NCBI GenBank assembly: GCA_020226215.1
Contig: CM035227.1
Span: 27,159,866 to 27,223,865, forward strand
Source: Sindora glabra
Taxonomy: Eukaryota > Streptophyta > Magnoliopsida > Fabales > Fabaceae
Reading direction: 5' to 3'
DNA length: 64,000 nucleotides
Within the stretch, counting starts at the first letter, position 1, and every line of letters starts with the position of its first letter. A program made the position numbers and the translations under genes. Below, one piece after another: positions 49,649-61,500 of the stretch. The notes under the pieces are model-generated. The model saw only the letters and a program-made list of their open reading frames with translations. It ran no database searches and was not told the origin of the DNA.

Positions 49649-52169
49649 CTATCCGTGAGTAAAAGAAGTTAAATTTTAGAGAATCTAAATCCACCAAACT
49701 CTATGATAGGTATATATTGGTTTGAAACTTTAAATATGAGTCTACAATTGTATTACTCATGTTTGAATGGATTTAATTTTTGAGGGTCTAAACCTAGCAA
49801 AATTCACAACAAATATGGATTAGTTAATAGGTTATGACCTATTTGACACCCTCCAATATAAAATTAATATTGATCCAATAGTTACGAATCAAAATAAAAT
49901 TAGCGATGAAATAGTTCTTGAATTGGTGAAGATGTAGTATTGACAATTAATATCAATATTATACTAATTTCAAGTAAATTTTATTTGCTAATAGATATGT
50001 CTAAATTCTGAAAATGATATGAGAGGAAAGAATTTTGTTAACGATCTAATGTTTAGAGTGGTTCTCCTCCCAATCGTACAATACAAAATCATTATGATTA
50101 GAAAATTTTCACATTATATTGTGTCAAAGAAGAAGTTGACGGCACGAAATCGGGGCACCTGAAAGTGAGGATGTAGGGATGTTCACTAGGAAAGCACATC
50201 ATGAGGAGCAGATGAAATTGGACAACTATAAACTGTTAGGGTATGCTGTAAAAGAAGTCGGTCACTGCTCGAGGGAACGATTAATACATGTCATTATCAT
50301 TTGTTTCATATTAATCGGATTTCGAGCATTATAGTGTGTATGCCCACTCTTTTTTAAAAGGTTTTCCTTTTTCAAGTTTGATAGAAAGAAAATTTTATAA
50401 ATCAAAATCATATTTCATTTATATGAAGTTTTGTTTTATAAATACGAGTAATAATTCTATTAGTAAAGCTACAACCAAATTTTATTGAGAAAATTATTCT
50501 TTTAAACTTGCAAAAATTGAGTTTGTTTGTGTAATCAAGTTGATAATGGATAAATTAACTTATTATATTAAAAGTATTTCACAAAGTTAGTTGTTGAGTT
50601 AATTAAAAATATAAAATAATATAAAAATATTAATATGAATAGACATATCAATTAAATTAATTTATATTTATTTTAAGATTAAATTATATTAGTATAATTA
50701 AAATATTTACAATAAGAACATAATCATCTAAAATTTAATTAATTATATTTTATGATATGACATATTTATTAATTTATTATTTATTTATTTATTTATATTA
50801 AATTAATAATATTATATCAAATATTTATTTATATAATTAAAATACAGGCTATTATTTAATTAAAAGAAAAAAGATAAATTTTGAAAAAAATTGAAAAGTT
50901 ACTAATTTATAAATTATACATTACAATGGAAAAATTTTCAAATAAAAGTTTAGAAGTTACTAGCTTTTAGTACATCAAATATTTTTAAAAATTAATTTAT
51001 AACTTATTAATTAAGTCAATAAATCATAAATTAATTTATTTATTATGCTAAATACATACTACCAAGATGAATTTCTTATACTACCCAATTTGTTTTAGCA
51101 AAAAATAATTTTCATAAGAATATAATTATAAAATATTATGATGGTGATAAATAATTTATTTGTTCAATATTAAATATTACTTTCTCTCTTTTAAGAAGAA
51201 AAATATTTTTCTTCATTGTAATAATTTTAAATATATTTTTTTAAAAGACATGAAAATATATATTTTATTTTTATGAAAAATACCTCTCTAAAAACAGTCG
51301 AAGTCGTAGCCTCTGCCTGTACGAAAGGTTTTTACCTCTACATTTTTTTCCCTTCACTTTTAATTTTATCCATAGATGAAGGAAGCAATTTTTCAACAAG
51401 TGCTATTTGTTGACGTGAGAGTAATAGATAGGAATATCATGAAAATTTCAAAATTATTATTATAAGATATAATAAGAAATTAGTAAATATTTTATTTTAT
51501 TTACTTCAAGGGTTATTCTGTTATTTGAATTTTAATAATTTATATATTTTTTTTGAAGTTTCACATTGAATAGAGAAAGAGTTTTATTATTTTATTAATA
51601 ACAAGTGTAATAAGTTATTTAATACACTTATACAAGATATTAAAATTAAACTTAAGATATGATAGAAAAAAAATTTAAAAATAACATCAAATATTATAGT
51701 ATTAAAGATATTAGCAAATGTTATAAGGCTAGGATTTTCCTAACCCCAAAGACAAAGTTAGGCAGAGTTGGAGTTTAAATTTAAAAGATTAATATATATA
51801 ATTAAATTAAATTCAATATTATTTTTCGTGAGTTTGTAGGATTTAAGCATTCAATAAATAGTTTTAATATTCATTCGTTAATCCATTGAGTATTTTATTA
51901 CAATGTCTTATTTTATATTTAACGTGTCAAAAATTTATTCATTTTATTGCAATAAGTAGAATCACAATACAATGTACATGGCATTTCAAAATTGTAAAAT
52001 TTTCTTAATGCAAAAAATTTGTAAAGCAAGAATGTCCATGAAAGGAAAATCCACGATCATGAATATATCTATAAAGATAGATATTCCATTGTTGAAACAA
52101 TCAAATCAATGAATTGGCTTTAAATTTCTTACTTTATGCTGTAGCTGTGCAATCGAAAGTATTGAATTG
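49649..52169. other. AT-rich intergenic region, no gene seen
   Basis: A more balanced patch lies at 50140-50340, without a recognisable gene. The rest is AT-rich. No RNA gene or defined repeat found. Confidence 0.45.
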
Positions 52170-52359
52170 GGGAAAGTACATAAAACCCCCTAAACTTTTT
52201 ATCAGTAACTCTCCCAGTACATAATATTTTAAGTGTAAAATTTTACCCCCTAAACTTCTTAATACATTGAAACAAATAGTCTGCTGTTAATTTTAACAGC
52301 CTGATGCATGTAAGTTACAAGTGCCTTCCTTTTATTGTAGTCTCTGCATTCCTAAAAAT
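52170..52359 (+). repeat. Left terminal inverted repeat of the MULE
   Basis: About 190 bp, beginning GGGAAAGTACATAAAACCCC. In maize MuDR the termini carry the promoters of both genes; the position of the plus-strand gene start just inside this repeat is compatible with that. Confidence 0.8.
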
Positions 52360-52426
52360 AAGGCAGAAACCAAGAGATACAGAAACACAGAGACACAGAA
52401 ACCCAAAGCTTGAAGATTGCTGAAAA

Positions 52427-53516
52427 ATGGAAGAGACAATATCTCAATCATGGAGCACTTCTAGTGTGGGTTCAGGCGAAAGGAAGCAAGTGTGCTTGTA
52501 TAGTCTCCCTGCAGTGTTAAAGACTTCATGGTCCAACAAGAATTTTGAAGGATGATATATTTGATGCTCCGTCAAAGAGGTATTGTTCTTAGACTCTCTT
52601 TATTTTTGTTAAAAATCTCATCTTGGACTCTTATTGGATGAATATATAGTAGTTTCATTCAAAGTTCCATTCAAATCTTTGCTTATGGTTTTCTACATAT
52701 TTATATCTATAAGCTACTTGTCTAAATTACTCACAGACCAAAAATTCTCAAACCTTTTTATTTGGCCACCCCATCAGTATTTCGAAAGTGGATTCTAAGC
52801 AATGCCAACAACAACAATATGTCTTTTGGCAATCTCTCTGTGCCTTTCAGCAACTAATGTAGCTTCCCTAAATTAGTCAATCTTGTTTTATAAGATGCTA
52901 TCTCTAGTTAGCTAACCAGTAAGAGCTCATTCATGACTCTCAGGAATTGGTCAATCTTGCTACCACACTTCCTCCAAGGAGGGCAGGGCATAGGAAAGCA
53001 ACTACACCACCTTTGTTTGAGCCGTTAGCTTCACTAATCTCTTCACCACAGGTTTATGCTGGGATTTCTCTTTACTAACCTGGCCAAAGGATTCCTTTTC
53101 TAATGTATATGTCTTAGTTGACAAAGTTATTTACATAATAAGCTGTTGGCTAGAAACATAGGAATTTGGAATGTTAAGATGACTAGTACGTTTTTAGTTT
53201 GTAATTGAGTAAAGACTCTCACAGGTTTAGATGATAATGGTGTAGATGAGTTAAATTCTAATTGAGCATTTACCATAAAAATCCACATATTTAATAGTTA
53301 CAAAACTGACCAATGTTAATACAGGTTGAATCTTTGGAAAATTATTTTTCAAGGAAATTTTGATAAATTCTTTTGTTAGAAGGATCCATTAATTTGACAG
53401 GTTACAAATATTGAGAAGGAATTTTGATAGTTATAAAACTACACACTAGCTTCATCCACCAAACCCTTATGGCTACAGGTTTGATCTTCATGCCATTAAA
53501 TACTTCCCAAGTTATA

Positions 53517-53573
<57 letters not shown>

Positions 53574-54206
53574 ACAAGTGCATTACCTAAATACCCATTG
53601 CTCCAACATTTGTGTTTTATTCTGCCAATGCTCCGGTAGCAGGGAGGGAAACTAGATAGATGTGTGGGTCATGTTATTTTTCCATTGAAAATAAACAAAG
53701 GCTAACTTTTCATGTTGGCACAAACCTCAAAGGGGTGATTTGTTGCATCTGAAACTTCATATGTTACACTTACAACAAACCCATATTATAAGGGCATTTT
53801 TTGTATGTTTTCAAAATTCTTTGGATTGAAATTGTTGTCTTTTTATTAATTGTATTAATGTTGGATAATTTTTTTGTGGATTAATAGGGTTGTAATTTCT
53901 TCGATTGGTTGGAACCTCCTAAAAGTGATGATTTAAATGCAAATGTCTTTGGGCAAGTTGAAAAAATTTGTGATGTAGAAGTTTAATAGAAATTGAAAGA
54001 TAAAGACATTGAAATGGAACTGTTGAAAGAAAAAGAAGTTAAATTGCAAAAAAAAGAAGATGGAAATTAAAAAGAATGGTAAAAAGATAATTATGAAATT
54101 CTTGAAGGAATCACAAGAAAGAGAAGAAAAATATTTGAAAATGTTGATTGCAACTTGGTGTATAATAGGATGTATTGTTGTTAGTATGATGCTAAGAGGA
54201 ATATAG
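52427..54206 (+). pseudogene. GRF zinc-finger gene carried by the MULE, degenerate
   Basis: Exon 1 (52427-52579) starts MEETISQSWSTSS and contains CLYSLPAVLKTSWSNKN. This matches the first half of a GRF zinc finger (usual form C-x-CG-x-PAV-x-TSW-T-x-NPGRRF), but the second Cys is Tyr and a TGA follows at 52553. A donor (GAG followed by GTATTG) and an acceptor (TTAATAG before 53888) define an intron of about 1.3 kb. Exon 2 continues GCNFFDWLEPPKSDD, the second half of the finger, then a charged Lys/Glu coiled-coil stretch, and ends with a hydrophobic tail (IATWCIIGCIVVSMM) before a TAG at 54206. Small plant proteins of GRF finger, coiled coil and C-terminal membrane segment exist in many copies. 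Stops in exon 1 and in the coiled coil show this copy is dead. Function in the family is not known to me. Confidence 0.65.
53521..53570 (+). repeat. (TA)25 microsatellite
   Basis: Fifty bases of pure TA dinucleotides inside the intron of the GRF gene remnant in the MULE. Confidence 0.97.
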
Positions 54207-54429
54207 ATATATTTCTAGTTTGCTTAGATTCCTAATGTATTAGAATGGATGTAGTGTTAATGTAACCTTCTTCTTTTTTTAATGTATCAACTGACAAGTT
54301 GTAACTGGAAATAAGTAAGAATGCAATGAAAATTAGATATTTTCACATTGAAAGATCTCTATGACTCCAATATTCCTATCTAATAGTATTAAATTTTGTT
54401 TCTAGTATTGTTTGTTTCTATCTTTTGGT

Positions 54430-54650
54430 ATGCAATCTTTTTTTATGTTTTTGGTTTGTTTTGGTTCTAGCGTTGGTGGTTTATAATTCTTTTATGGCCA
54501 AAGAAAAGGAAAAAAAAAGGGAGATACCAGTGAGCAAAGACTTAGAAGAGTTCTCGACTATTATTATTTTTCTCTATTTTTGGTTTGTTTTGGTTCAGGT
54601 GTTAGTGGTTTATAATTCTTTCATCTTTGGGGTATTACTAGCTTTTATGA
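54430..54650 (+). repeat. Repeated 45-50-bp segment inside the MULE
   Basis: TTTTTGGTTTGTTTTGGTTC with following GTGGTTTATAATTCTTT occurs twice, near 54440 and 54580. It lies downstream of the GRF gene end. The open frame across it is not protein-like. Confidence 0.6.
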
Positions 54651-55696
54651 AGTGGGCTGGCTAAAGACTCTTTTAGTCTCTATGTTAATTTTAGTTATAA
54701 CCCTACAAAAAAAGGACTGCATTAAAAAAGATTAAACAATAACAAATAGACTATAGAATTGGCTTAGATTTCATTACTTTACCCTGCAAATTTGCTAGCA
54801 GGAAAAGTATATAAATATGTACAAAAGTATAGCTATGTTCTCATGTCTAAATATATACAAAGAGCAAGAAAAGTTACTAATCTATGATGCAATAACATAT
54901 AATAAGCCAATCTGCGCTAGGATTAAATTATGGTTCAATATTTAGACGGTAACATAATCAATGAGTTGAATAGTATATCAATCTTTATTTAGATTTAGCT
55001 GCCAAAAAGGTCTTCAATCTTTATCAGGCACACAACTTGTTCGTTGACTTAAAAAATGAAAGCTTCTGGCAAATATTTTATTTTTTATTTGTTTGATACA
55101 CTTAATTTATTTATAAAAGAGATTGTCATGTAAAAAAATCATAAATTTTCTCTAATTTTTCATTAAAATGAGTACTCAACTATTATTATGAGGCATACCA
55201 ATGAGCAGAGAATAGCACCTAAAATAACAGTGTAAAGGAACATCATTAAATGATAATTTAGTAAGGGAATATTAGCAAATGATAATTCAATGTTATCCAA
55301 TAAACATAAAGAGCAAAACTCTAATCAAATTATAAATCAAACAAATAGTAAATCATTTTATGAATCTGAAAAAGTTTTAAAGGCTTCAAAGCTTGAAAAC
55401 TCCTACGAAAATTGAAGAAGATGAAGAATAAATTTGCATTAAATATATCATTTATATAAATATTGCATAATTACATCCATCTTAACCCAAAATGTGCTTA
55501 GCTAACAGATCATATCACAATAATAAAAAAAATCTAGTGCTTATTATGGCATTGGCTTCATACAAGTGTTCAAGCAAAAAACCCAAAAAAAGCCCTAATG
55601 TCCTGCTTCTAATTAATAAGCTTACTCCTTATATTTCCCTCCTTTTCCTTCAAGTTTTGTGCCTTTAGTCGCAAAGCTTATGAAGCTTTCACTATA

Positions 55697-56338
55697 CTAT
55701 GATGGTAATGGAATTCCAGGTGTGGGATAAACCACATTCACTTCATTTTGTAAAGAACCCCCACCATGTGAGCTTGACCCAATATTTTTTCGCTGCATAA
55801 GTTTACTGTTTGGGTGAACTTCTTTTTTGCAAGTCTTAGCATTATGTCTAATAGTAAGACATTTGCTACAAGTGATGAACCCTTCTTTCTTTGTCACTTT
55901 ATGGGCTGACTTTAGCTCTTCTGGCCCTTTCTTTCTCTATTTCTTAGGCCTACCACTTGGTTTTATATAGTAAGGAGGTAACATAGTCACATGCTTGATT
56001 GTTTTCCAGTTAGATTGCCTGGGCATAAGATGAATTGCATACTGATATGCCTCCATCATTTCCATAACCCCCTTGTCATTAACAATTAGCTTTAAATAGT
56101 TATCTAGATTTTGAAATTTATAATATACCTCTGATGTAGATGGGTATCCCGATGTTGTGACTATGTTAAGTAGCTCCCAAAAGCCAAACAAATCAGGATC
56201 AATATTAGAAACAATATCTATAATCCCCCCTTCATATTTATAGTGTGGTTCAATCAACAAGTACCCTCCATGGTGCACTTCCACTGACACATAATGTGTC
56301 ATAACTAACATAGAATACAATGAAAACATTGGTGGCAA
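55697..56338 (-). pseudogene. MULE transposase with catalytic core deleted
   Basis: The minus strand encodes, from 56338, a piece starting near HYVSVEVHHGGYLL and continuing YEGGIIDIVSNIDPDLFGFWELLNI... to QYAIHLM. This is the PB1-like N-terminal domain found at the start of many plant MULE transposases. It passes directly into LPPYYIKPSGRPKK, which belongs to the C-terminal tail, followed by a CCHC-type knuckle (CSKCLTIRHNAKTC). The MuDR DNA-binding domain, the DDE catalytic domain and the usual SWIM zinc finger between them are absent. One TAG sits just after GRPKK (about 55936). The product, even with readthrough, could not catalyse transposition. It is an internally deleted derivative of a full-length enzyme. 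Confidence 0.78.
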
Positions 56339-56908
56339 TGCTTTATCAGCTCAGTTGTCAATATATATATTCAAATTTTCTATTTAAATCTATTAATGCA
56401 TTTAGCGTAAAACTTAGCATTCTGATTTATGTTTGCTCTGTTTTTCACTATATTATTACTTTTGAATTTGCAATCTAAACATCTAAACCTAGAATTATCT
56501 TCCCCATACAAATAACCATTTCAATAAACAAGCAAATGAACTTCAAAATGGAAAAACAAAAATACTAAATTATTTGGGGAGAATTTGAAGCCTAAAAAAA
56601 TTAGGGATAAAATTTTTACTTTCTCTAAATGAATAAATCAATGAAAATTAATTATTTATATAAAAAAATTAAAGAATAGCATACCTAGATGAAGCTTTCA
56701 TTTTCTGAGGTAGGATTTGAATATTATTTACAATCACAATCTCTAATTACCTCTCATGTTTAAGGTTATGAAGTAAGATATTTTTTTAGGGAAGCACATG
56801 ACACAATGAGAGGGAAGCTTTATTTTTGCTATAGTAGTTTTAGCTACAGCAGCAGAATGGTAAGGCAGGAAATCCACCAACTACACTATGCTTATATCAC
56901 ATGTCTCA

Positions 56909-57099
56909 TTTTTAGGAATTCAGATACCACAGTAAAAGGAAGGCACTTGCAACTCACGTGCATCAAGCTGTTAAAATTAATAGCAAACCATTTATTTTAA
57001 TGTATTGAGAAGTTTAAGGGGGTAAAGTATTACACTTAAAAGTTTATATATTGGGAGTATTACTGATAAAAATTTTAGGAATATTTTATGTACTTTCCC
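56909..57099 (-). repeat. Right terminal inverted repeat of the MULE
   Basis: Inverted partner of 52170-52359, ending GTACTTTCCC at the outer edge. Confidence 0.8.
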
Positions 57100-58112
57100 T
57101 TATCAAATTTAATCGGCTCGGGATCTAGACAACTCACAGTAGCATTTGATGTTGTAATGAAAAATATCTTTTTTATTGTCTTAAATTTATATTCAGAATC
57201 GTATATATAATTAATTAAGTGGAAAATTACTTTTACAATCTTGCAAAAAAAATAAAATATTTATATTACTTTAATTATAAAATATTGATATAATAGTTTT
57301 TGAATTATATAAAATTATAATTTTATTTTTGAAAAATAACTTATATAAATGATTTCATCATTTGATATATATCTGTACTAACAAAATTGTTCTTAAATTA
57401 TTATACAAAGGAATGGAATTATGGAATTATTTATATGAATAATTATTAAAAAATAAAATTATAAATTTATATCATTTAAGAATTATTTTTATTAATATTT
57501 TATAATTTTGGGACTGATTTATTAATTTTTTCAAAAAAAATTATAAACCTCTTTTTAGTTAGATTTATAATTACTTAATTAAGCCTTTTCCGTGAAATTG
57601 TATTTATTAAGAATAAAATCAATTCTTATTGGGCTTAGATTCTTCTGTCATTTGCTTTACTTGTCGAGCTGGGCTGACTTGACTAATGGAATTTGGCAGA
57701 CATTTGTGGATCAGATCAACCTTTTCAATCTACCGGCACAATCTTAACGAGCCCTATGACATGAGGTTTTGTTTCGTTTTTTCTCTTAAATTTCCATTTA
57801 TTTTTAAAAAATATTTTTCATTATGAAATTTCATTTAAATATATAAAATTAAAAATAATAAGTCAAAAATTATGATACTATAGTAATGGTGAAAAATAAC
57901 TTCCTTTTTGAAATAAGGAATATTTATTCTTCTTAGTACTATTTACATTAAACATATAAAATATTTTTTATTATATAATATTTTACAACTACATTGTAAA
58001 AAATATACGTTAAAACAAATCATCCCTATATATTCTCACATTTTTGTAGACGAATGACAATAGGGTCAAGGACCTTTGTCAATAAGTTTCTTTGTTGGCA
58101 ACTTCACTTAAA
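57100..58112. other. AT-rich intergenic region, no gene seen
   Basis: A small GC-richer patch at 57640-57770 does not resemble a known gene. Confidence 0.45.
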
Positions 58113-58575
58113 TTTAAGTTTTAATATAATTTTTATCCCTAAAATATAAATTATACAATTTTCATTCTCTAATTTGAAATAATCTATTTTGACATCTTTA
58201 AATGTTAAATTGGTGTAATTTTGGTATTCTATTTTATTTTCATCAATTTTTATTAATTTTTATCAATTCATATTTGATCTCTAAGCTTTTTTTAAATAAA
58301 TTATATTTTTTCAATTTTTGTAGATAATGAAATTTCAAAATAATTCAAATTTTTATATGTAATCAATTTATTTTGTTCAAATATTTTAAAATTTAGATAA
58401 AAAAATTTTCATACTTACATAAAAGTAATTTTAGATTGATATAAAAGTAATATCAGGTAAAAATCAAGAAATTGAAGAAAATTAAATAGAAAGATTAAAA
58501 TTGGACTAATTTAATGTTTATGAGATTAAAATAGAATATTTTAAATTAAAAGGATCAAAATTATAATTAAACTTC
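58113..58575 (+). mobile_element. Foldback (MITE-like) element, copy C
   Basis: Left end AAGTTTTAATATAATTTTTATCCC and right end AAAAGGATCAAAATTATAATTAAACTT are inverted repeats of one another over about 150 bp. The core (TTTGATCTCTAAGCTTT, TTTTTATATGTAATCAATTTATTTTG) has the same orientation as copy A at 12.3 kb. No coding. Confidence 0.62.
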
Positions 58576-61500
58576 TAATTTAACTAAATAACAATTCATA
58601 AAAACTTTAATCTTTTGTAAAAAAATATCAAATATTACTTAACTAAAAAATTCAAACAAATCTTTTAGATAAGTTGATGACAACTATGTACACATGTCCG
58701 TAATATCTAAAGTGCTGTCCCACTGATTTCATTGCTCGAATGTCTTAACTTGCAAATCTAAACACATAATTCTTTATTTTGGACTATTATAAGTCAAGGT
58801 CAATGTTAAACGGTTAATAAAATATTGTTTACTGCTAAATTTTTGGATTAGAGAACATTTGAAAAATAAATTCTTGACAATGACTTTTTCTTCTAAAAAA
58901 TAAAATGAAAGCATAAACTCGGATTGAACCAGTAATGAATTATTCCTTAGATATGATGATCGATGAGTAAGGTTTTGGATATCCATATATAAATACAATA
59001 ACTGATAGTTAAACTTCAATTATTGAATCATAAAATTAATTTAAAATAGAGAAAAATGTCCTTACCGTATAGGTCAAGAAATATTTAGAATCACAAAAGA
59101 TTTCATTAATCCAAAAGCAAATTATAAGCAAGCATGATTTGAAATTTATTTAATTATTTATTTTATTGACATTTCATTTCGAGTAAGAAAACGACGGATC
59201 CTGATGGACCACGTTCAGGGCCACCGACTATCTGAACAAGATTAGTCCTTGCTATTGTAGTTTGTGGATGGCAAGCAGTTGACTGGATGCTAACTCATCA
59301 TTGAGATCATTGAATCGTAACCAAAACATGTCGTTTCAACAAACGGCAGCAAGTCCTCTTGGTACGTGTACATGTTTGGGTCTGCCATCTATAAGGACAT
59401 CGCTCCTGCGCCTTCAATTATTCATTAATGAAGTAATATTTAATATTATTTTAAAAATTTGTTTCTTTTAATATTTTATTTTTTATTATAAAAAAACATT
59501 TTTTATAAGTTTTAAAATGTTTCAATCTTTACAAATAGTTTCATTCATTTGTTCCCTTTTAAAATTTTTAGATAAATTTGGTGCCTTTAATATTTTAATG
59601 TGGCTAAATCAAGTCCAATTTGAAATCTTCCATCAAATTAAACTTGAGATTGCTGATGTGGCTAATAGACTTACACTGTGGTAGTCAATATACCATTTGA
59701 GCACTAATTTGGAAAAAAAGAGTGGGCCCTAGTTTGATAGTTTCCATGTCAAGCCTCATTTGCCTTCTTCATTTTTTTTCCAGGTGCATTTCATCAATAC
59801 ATCTCCCTTTCAAATTCGAGATGCAAAAACAATGGAACTATGACTATCTTTATGAAAAATACATACAATTCCATCATAACAATCTACAATGTTGCCTTTC
59901 TCCAATCGTTGGTTACGTTTGCATTTCAAAGGGTGTAGAAGTAGTAAGTAAATTTTTTAGAAGTAGAGAAAAGACTAAATTTTTGGTATAATTATAATAA
60001 AAAATTGATGAGAAAATGATAATTTGGGTTACTTTTGTATATTAAGAAAATGTTGATTGACAAAATCTGAGTTATTGATAATAGTACACCAAGATTTGTA
60101 CACAGACTGCCGTCGGATCACCGATTTCACGAAAAGTTAGGAAAATTTCTAAATCACCGAACTTTTGAATAGATTCACTATAGTGGTGTTAGAAGCAGCA
60201 ACAATATGACCTAAATTTGTAGTTTCTTTTCATTTGAAATACAAATGGATTTATGTATGAAGATAATTGCTTGTTCTAACTAATTACAAACTATAGATGG
60301 ATTGTTTTAAATTATCCTCTCCAATTATGTATGAAATTTAAATGTATGAAGATGGAATGGATTTAATGGATGAGTTTCAAGAATAAAATTAATTTGTTTC
60401 AAACTCATTAGGAAAAAAAATGGTACAATCCAATAAGAAATCCCATTAATGAGAAATCATTTGGATCGTTTAACCAATAACCCCATTTCTACAAACATCC
60501 TCCATCTATTGTTATTGGCGAACCTTGACGAAGCTCGAGTAGTGAAATCATAATTACAATAAGCAGCTTCAATTTATTGTAAACTAAATTGATTTTTTTA
60601 AATTTAAAGTATTTCACTTTTAAGAATAATTTTAGGCTAAAGACCTTTTATAAGGTTTTGATATATGTGAAATGTGCTATAACCTTGACGGATTGAGAGA
60701 TTGTCAATGAAGAGAATGCTTTAGATACATTGAAATGTCTTTTGCCTTTAATTATGCTAATAATTGATATTTAAATTTAACTTTAATTAAAGAGACAAAT
60801 CTATGAATCAGTTCTGAATAAATTGATTGGATATGAATTATTTATTGCAAAATTGCATTTGTTTGCACATTCATTGAATCAGGATAATTATAATAGACAT
60901 GATCTAATCAAATATTTTAATCATTGTCACTTTGTAATTATGTTTAAATTCTGCTAATAACATTTCAAAGGTTATGTTAAATAACCTGTGAATGCCACCA
61001 TCAATTGTCAAAGAAGTTAATCATATATCCTAAATTTGAAATAGAACAATTTTATTTTATTCTTAAAACTTTTTCTCGACCAAACAACAATATTCATTGT
61101 TTATAAAACAATACTGTTAGAGTGCACCTTTCGACCACTATTAGTCGCATTTACTTTTTCCCACATGCTTGACCCTCCTTTTCCAGGAACGAACTTTGAA
61201 GCCTTCATAGTCACGTATGGCACAACTTAATACAAAAGAAACTTTGAAAAACTGCTTTTCTATGTCTGTACGTGTGAATGAGAACTCAGGATACCAGTTA
61301 AGATGATGCAGGAAAAAAAAGAAAGAAAGAGAGAGAAAAGTTTGAAAGCACACATATTGGAAGAAAAAAGGCAGAAGATATCGACAAAATGAAATTTGAT
61401 TTTGCTGATGTGTATAACGCACAAGTATGTGAGAATCAAAGTTTGAAAGCAAAGCTAAGCCATGTTTAGATAGAGAAGATCACAGCTAGCTAGCTTTCCA

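Larger units (their letters stand above)
52170..57099. mobile_element. MULE with long inverted termini and two convergent gene remnants
   Basis: Both ends start GGGAAAGTACATAAAA, and inverted similarity runs about 190 bp inward (52170-52359 and 56909-57099, roughly 80% by eye). The block GCAAGTGCCTTCCTTTTA and ATTCCTAAAAAT close the match on the inner side. The size (4.93 kb), long termini and internal MuDR-type transposase remnant identify a TIR-MULE. One gene starts about 70 bp inside the left terminus on the plus strand (GRF zinc finger); another runs on the minus strand from inside the right terminus (transposase remnant). They converge. A 9-bp target duplication, normal for MULEs, is not convincing (ATTGAATTG against ATCAAATTT, 6 of 9), as expected of an old insertion. 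Confidence 0.82.

Noticed and set aside
59560..59720. Sequence resembling a MULE-type terminus (GATTGCTGATGTGGC region)
   Set aside because: No inverted partner was found within the window.
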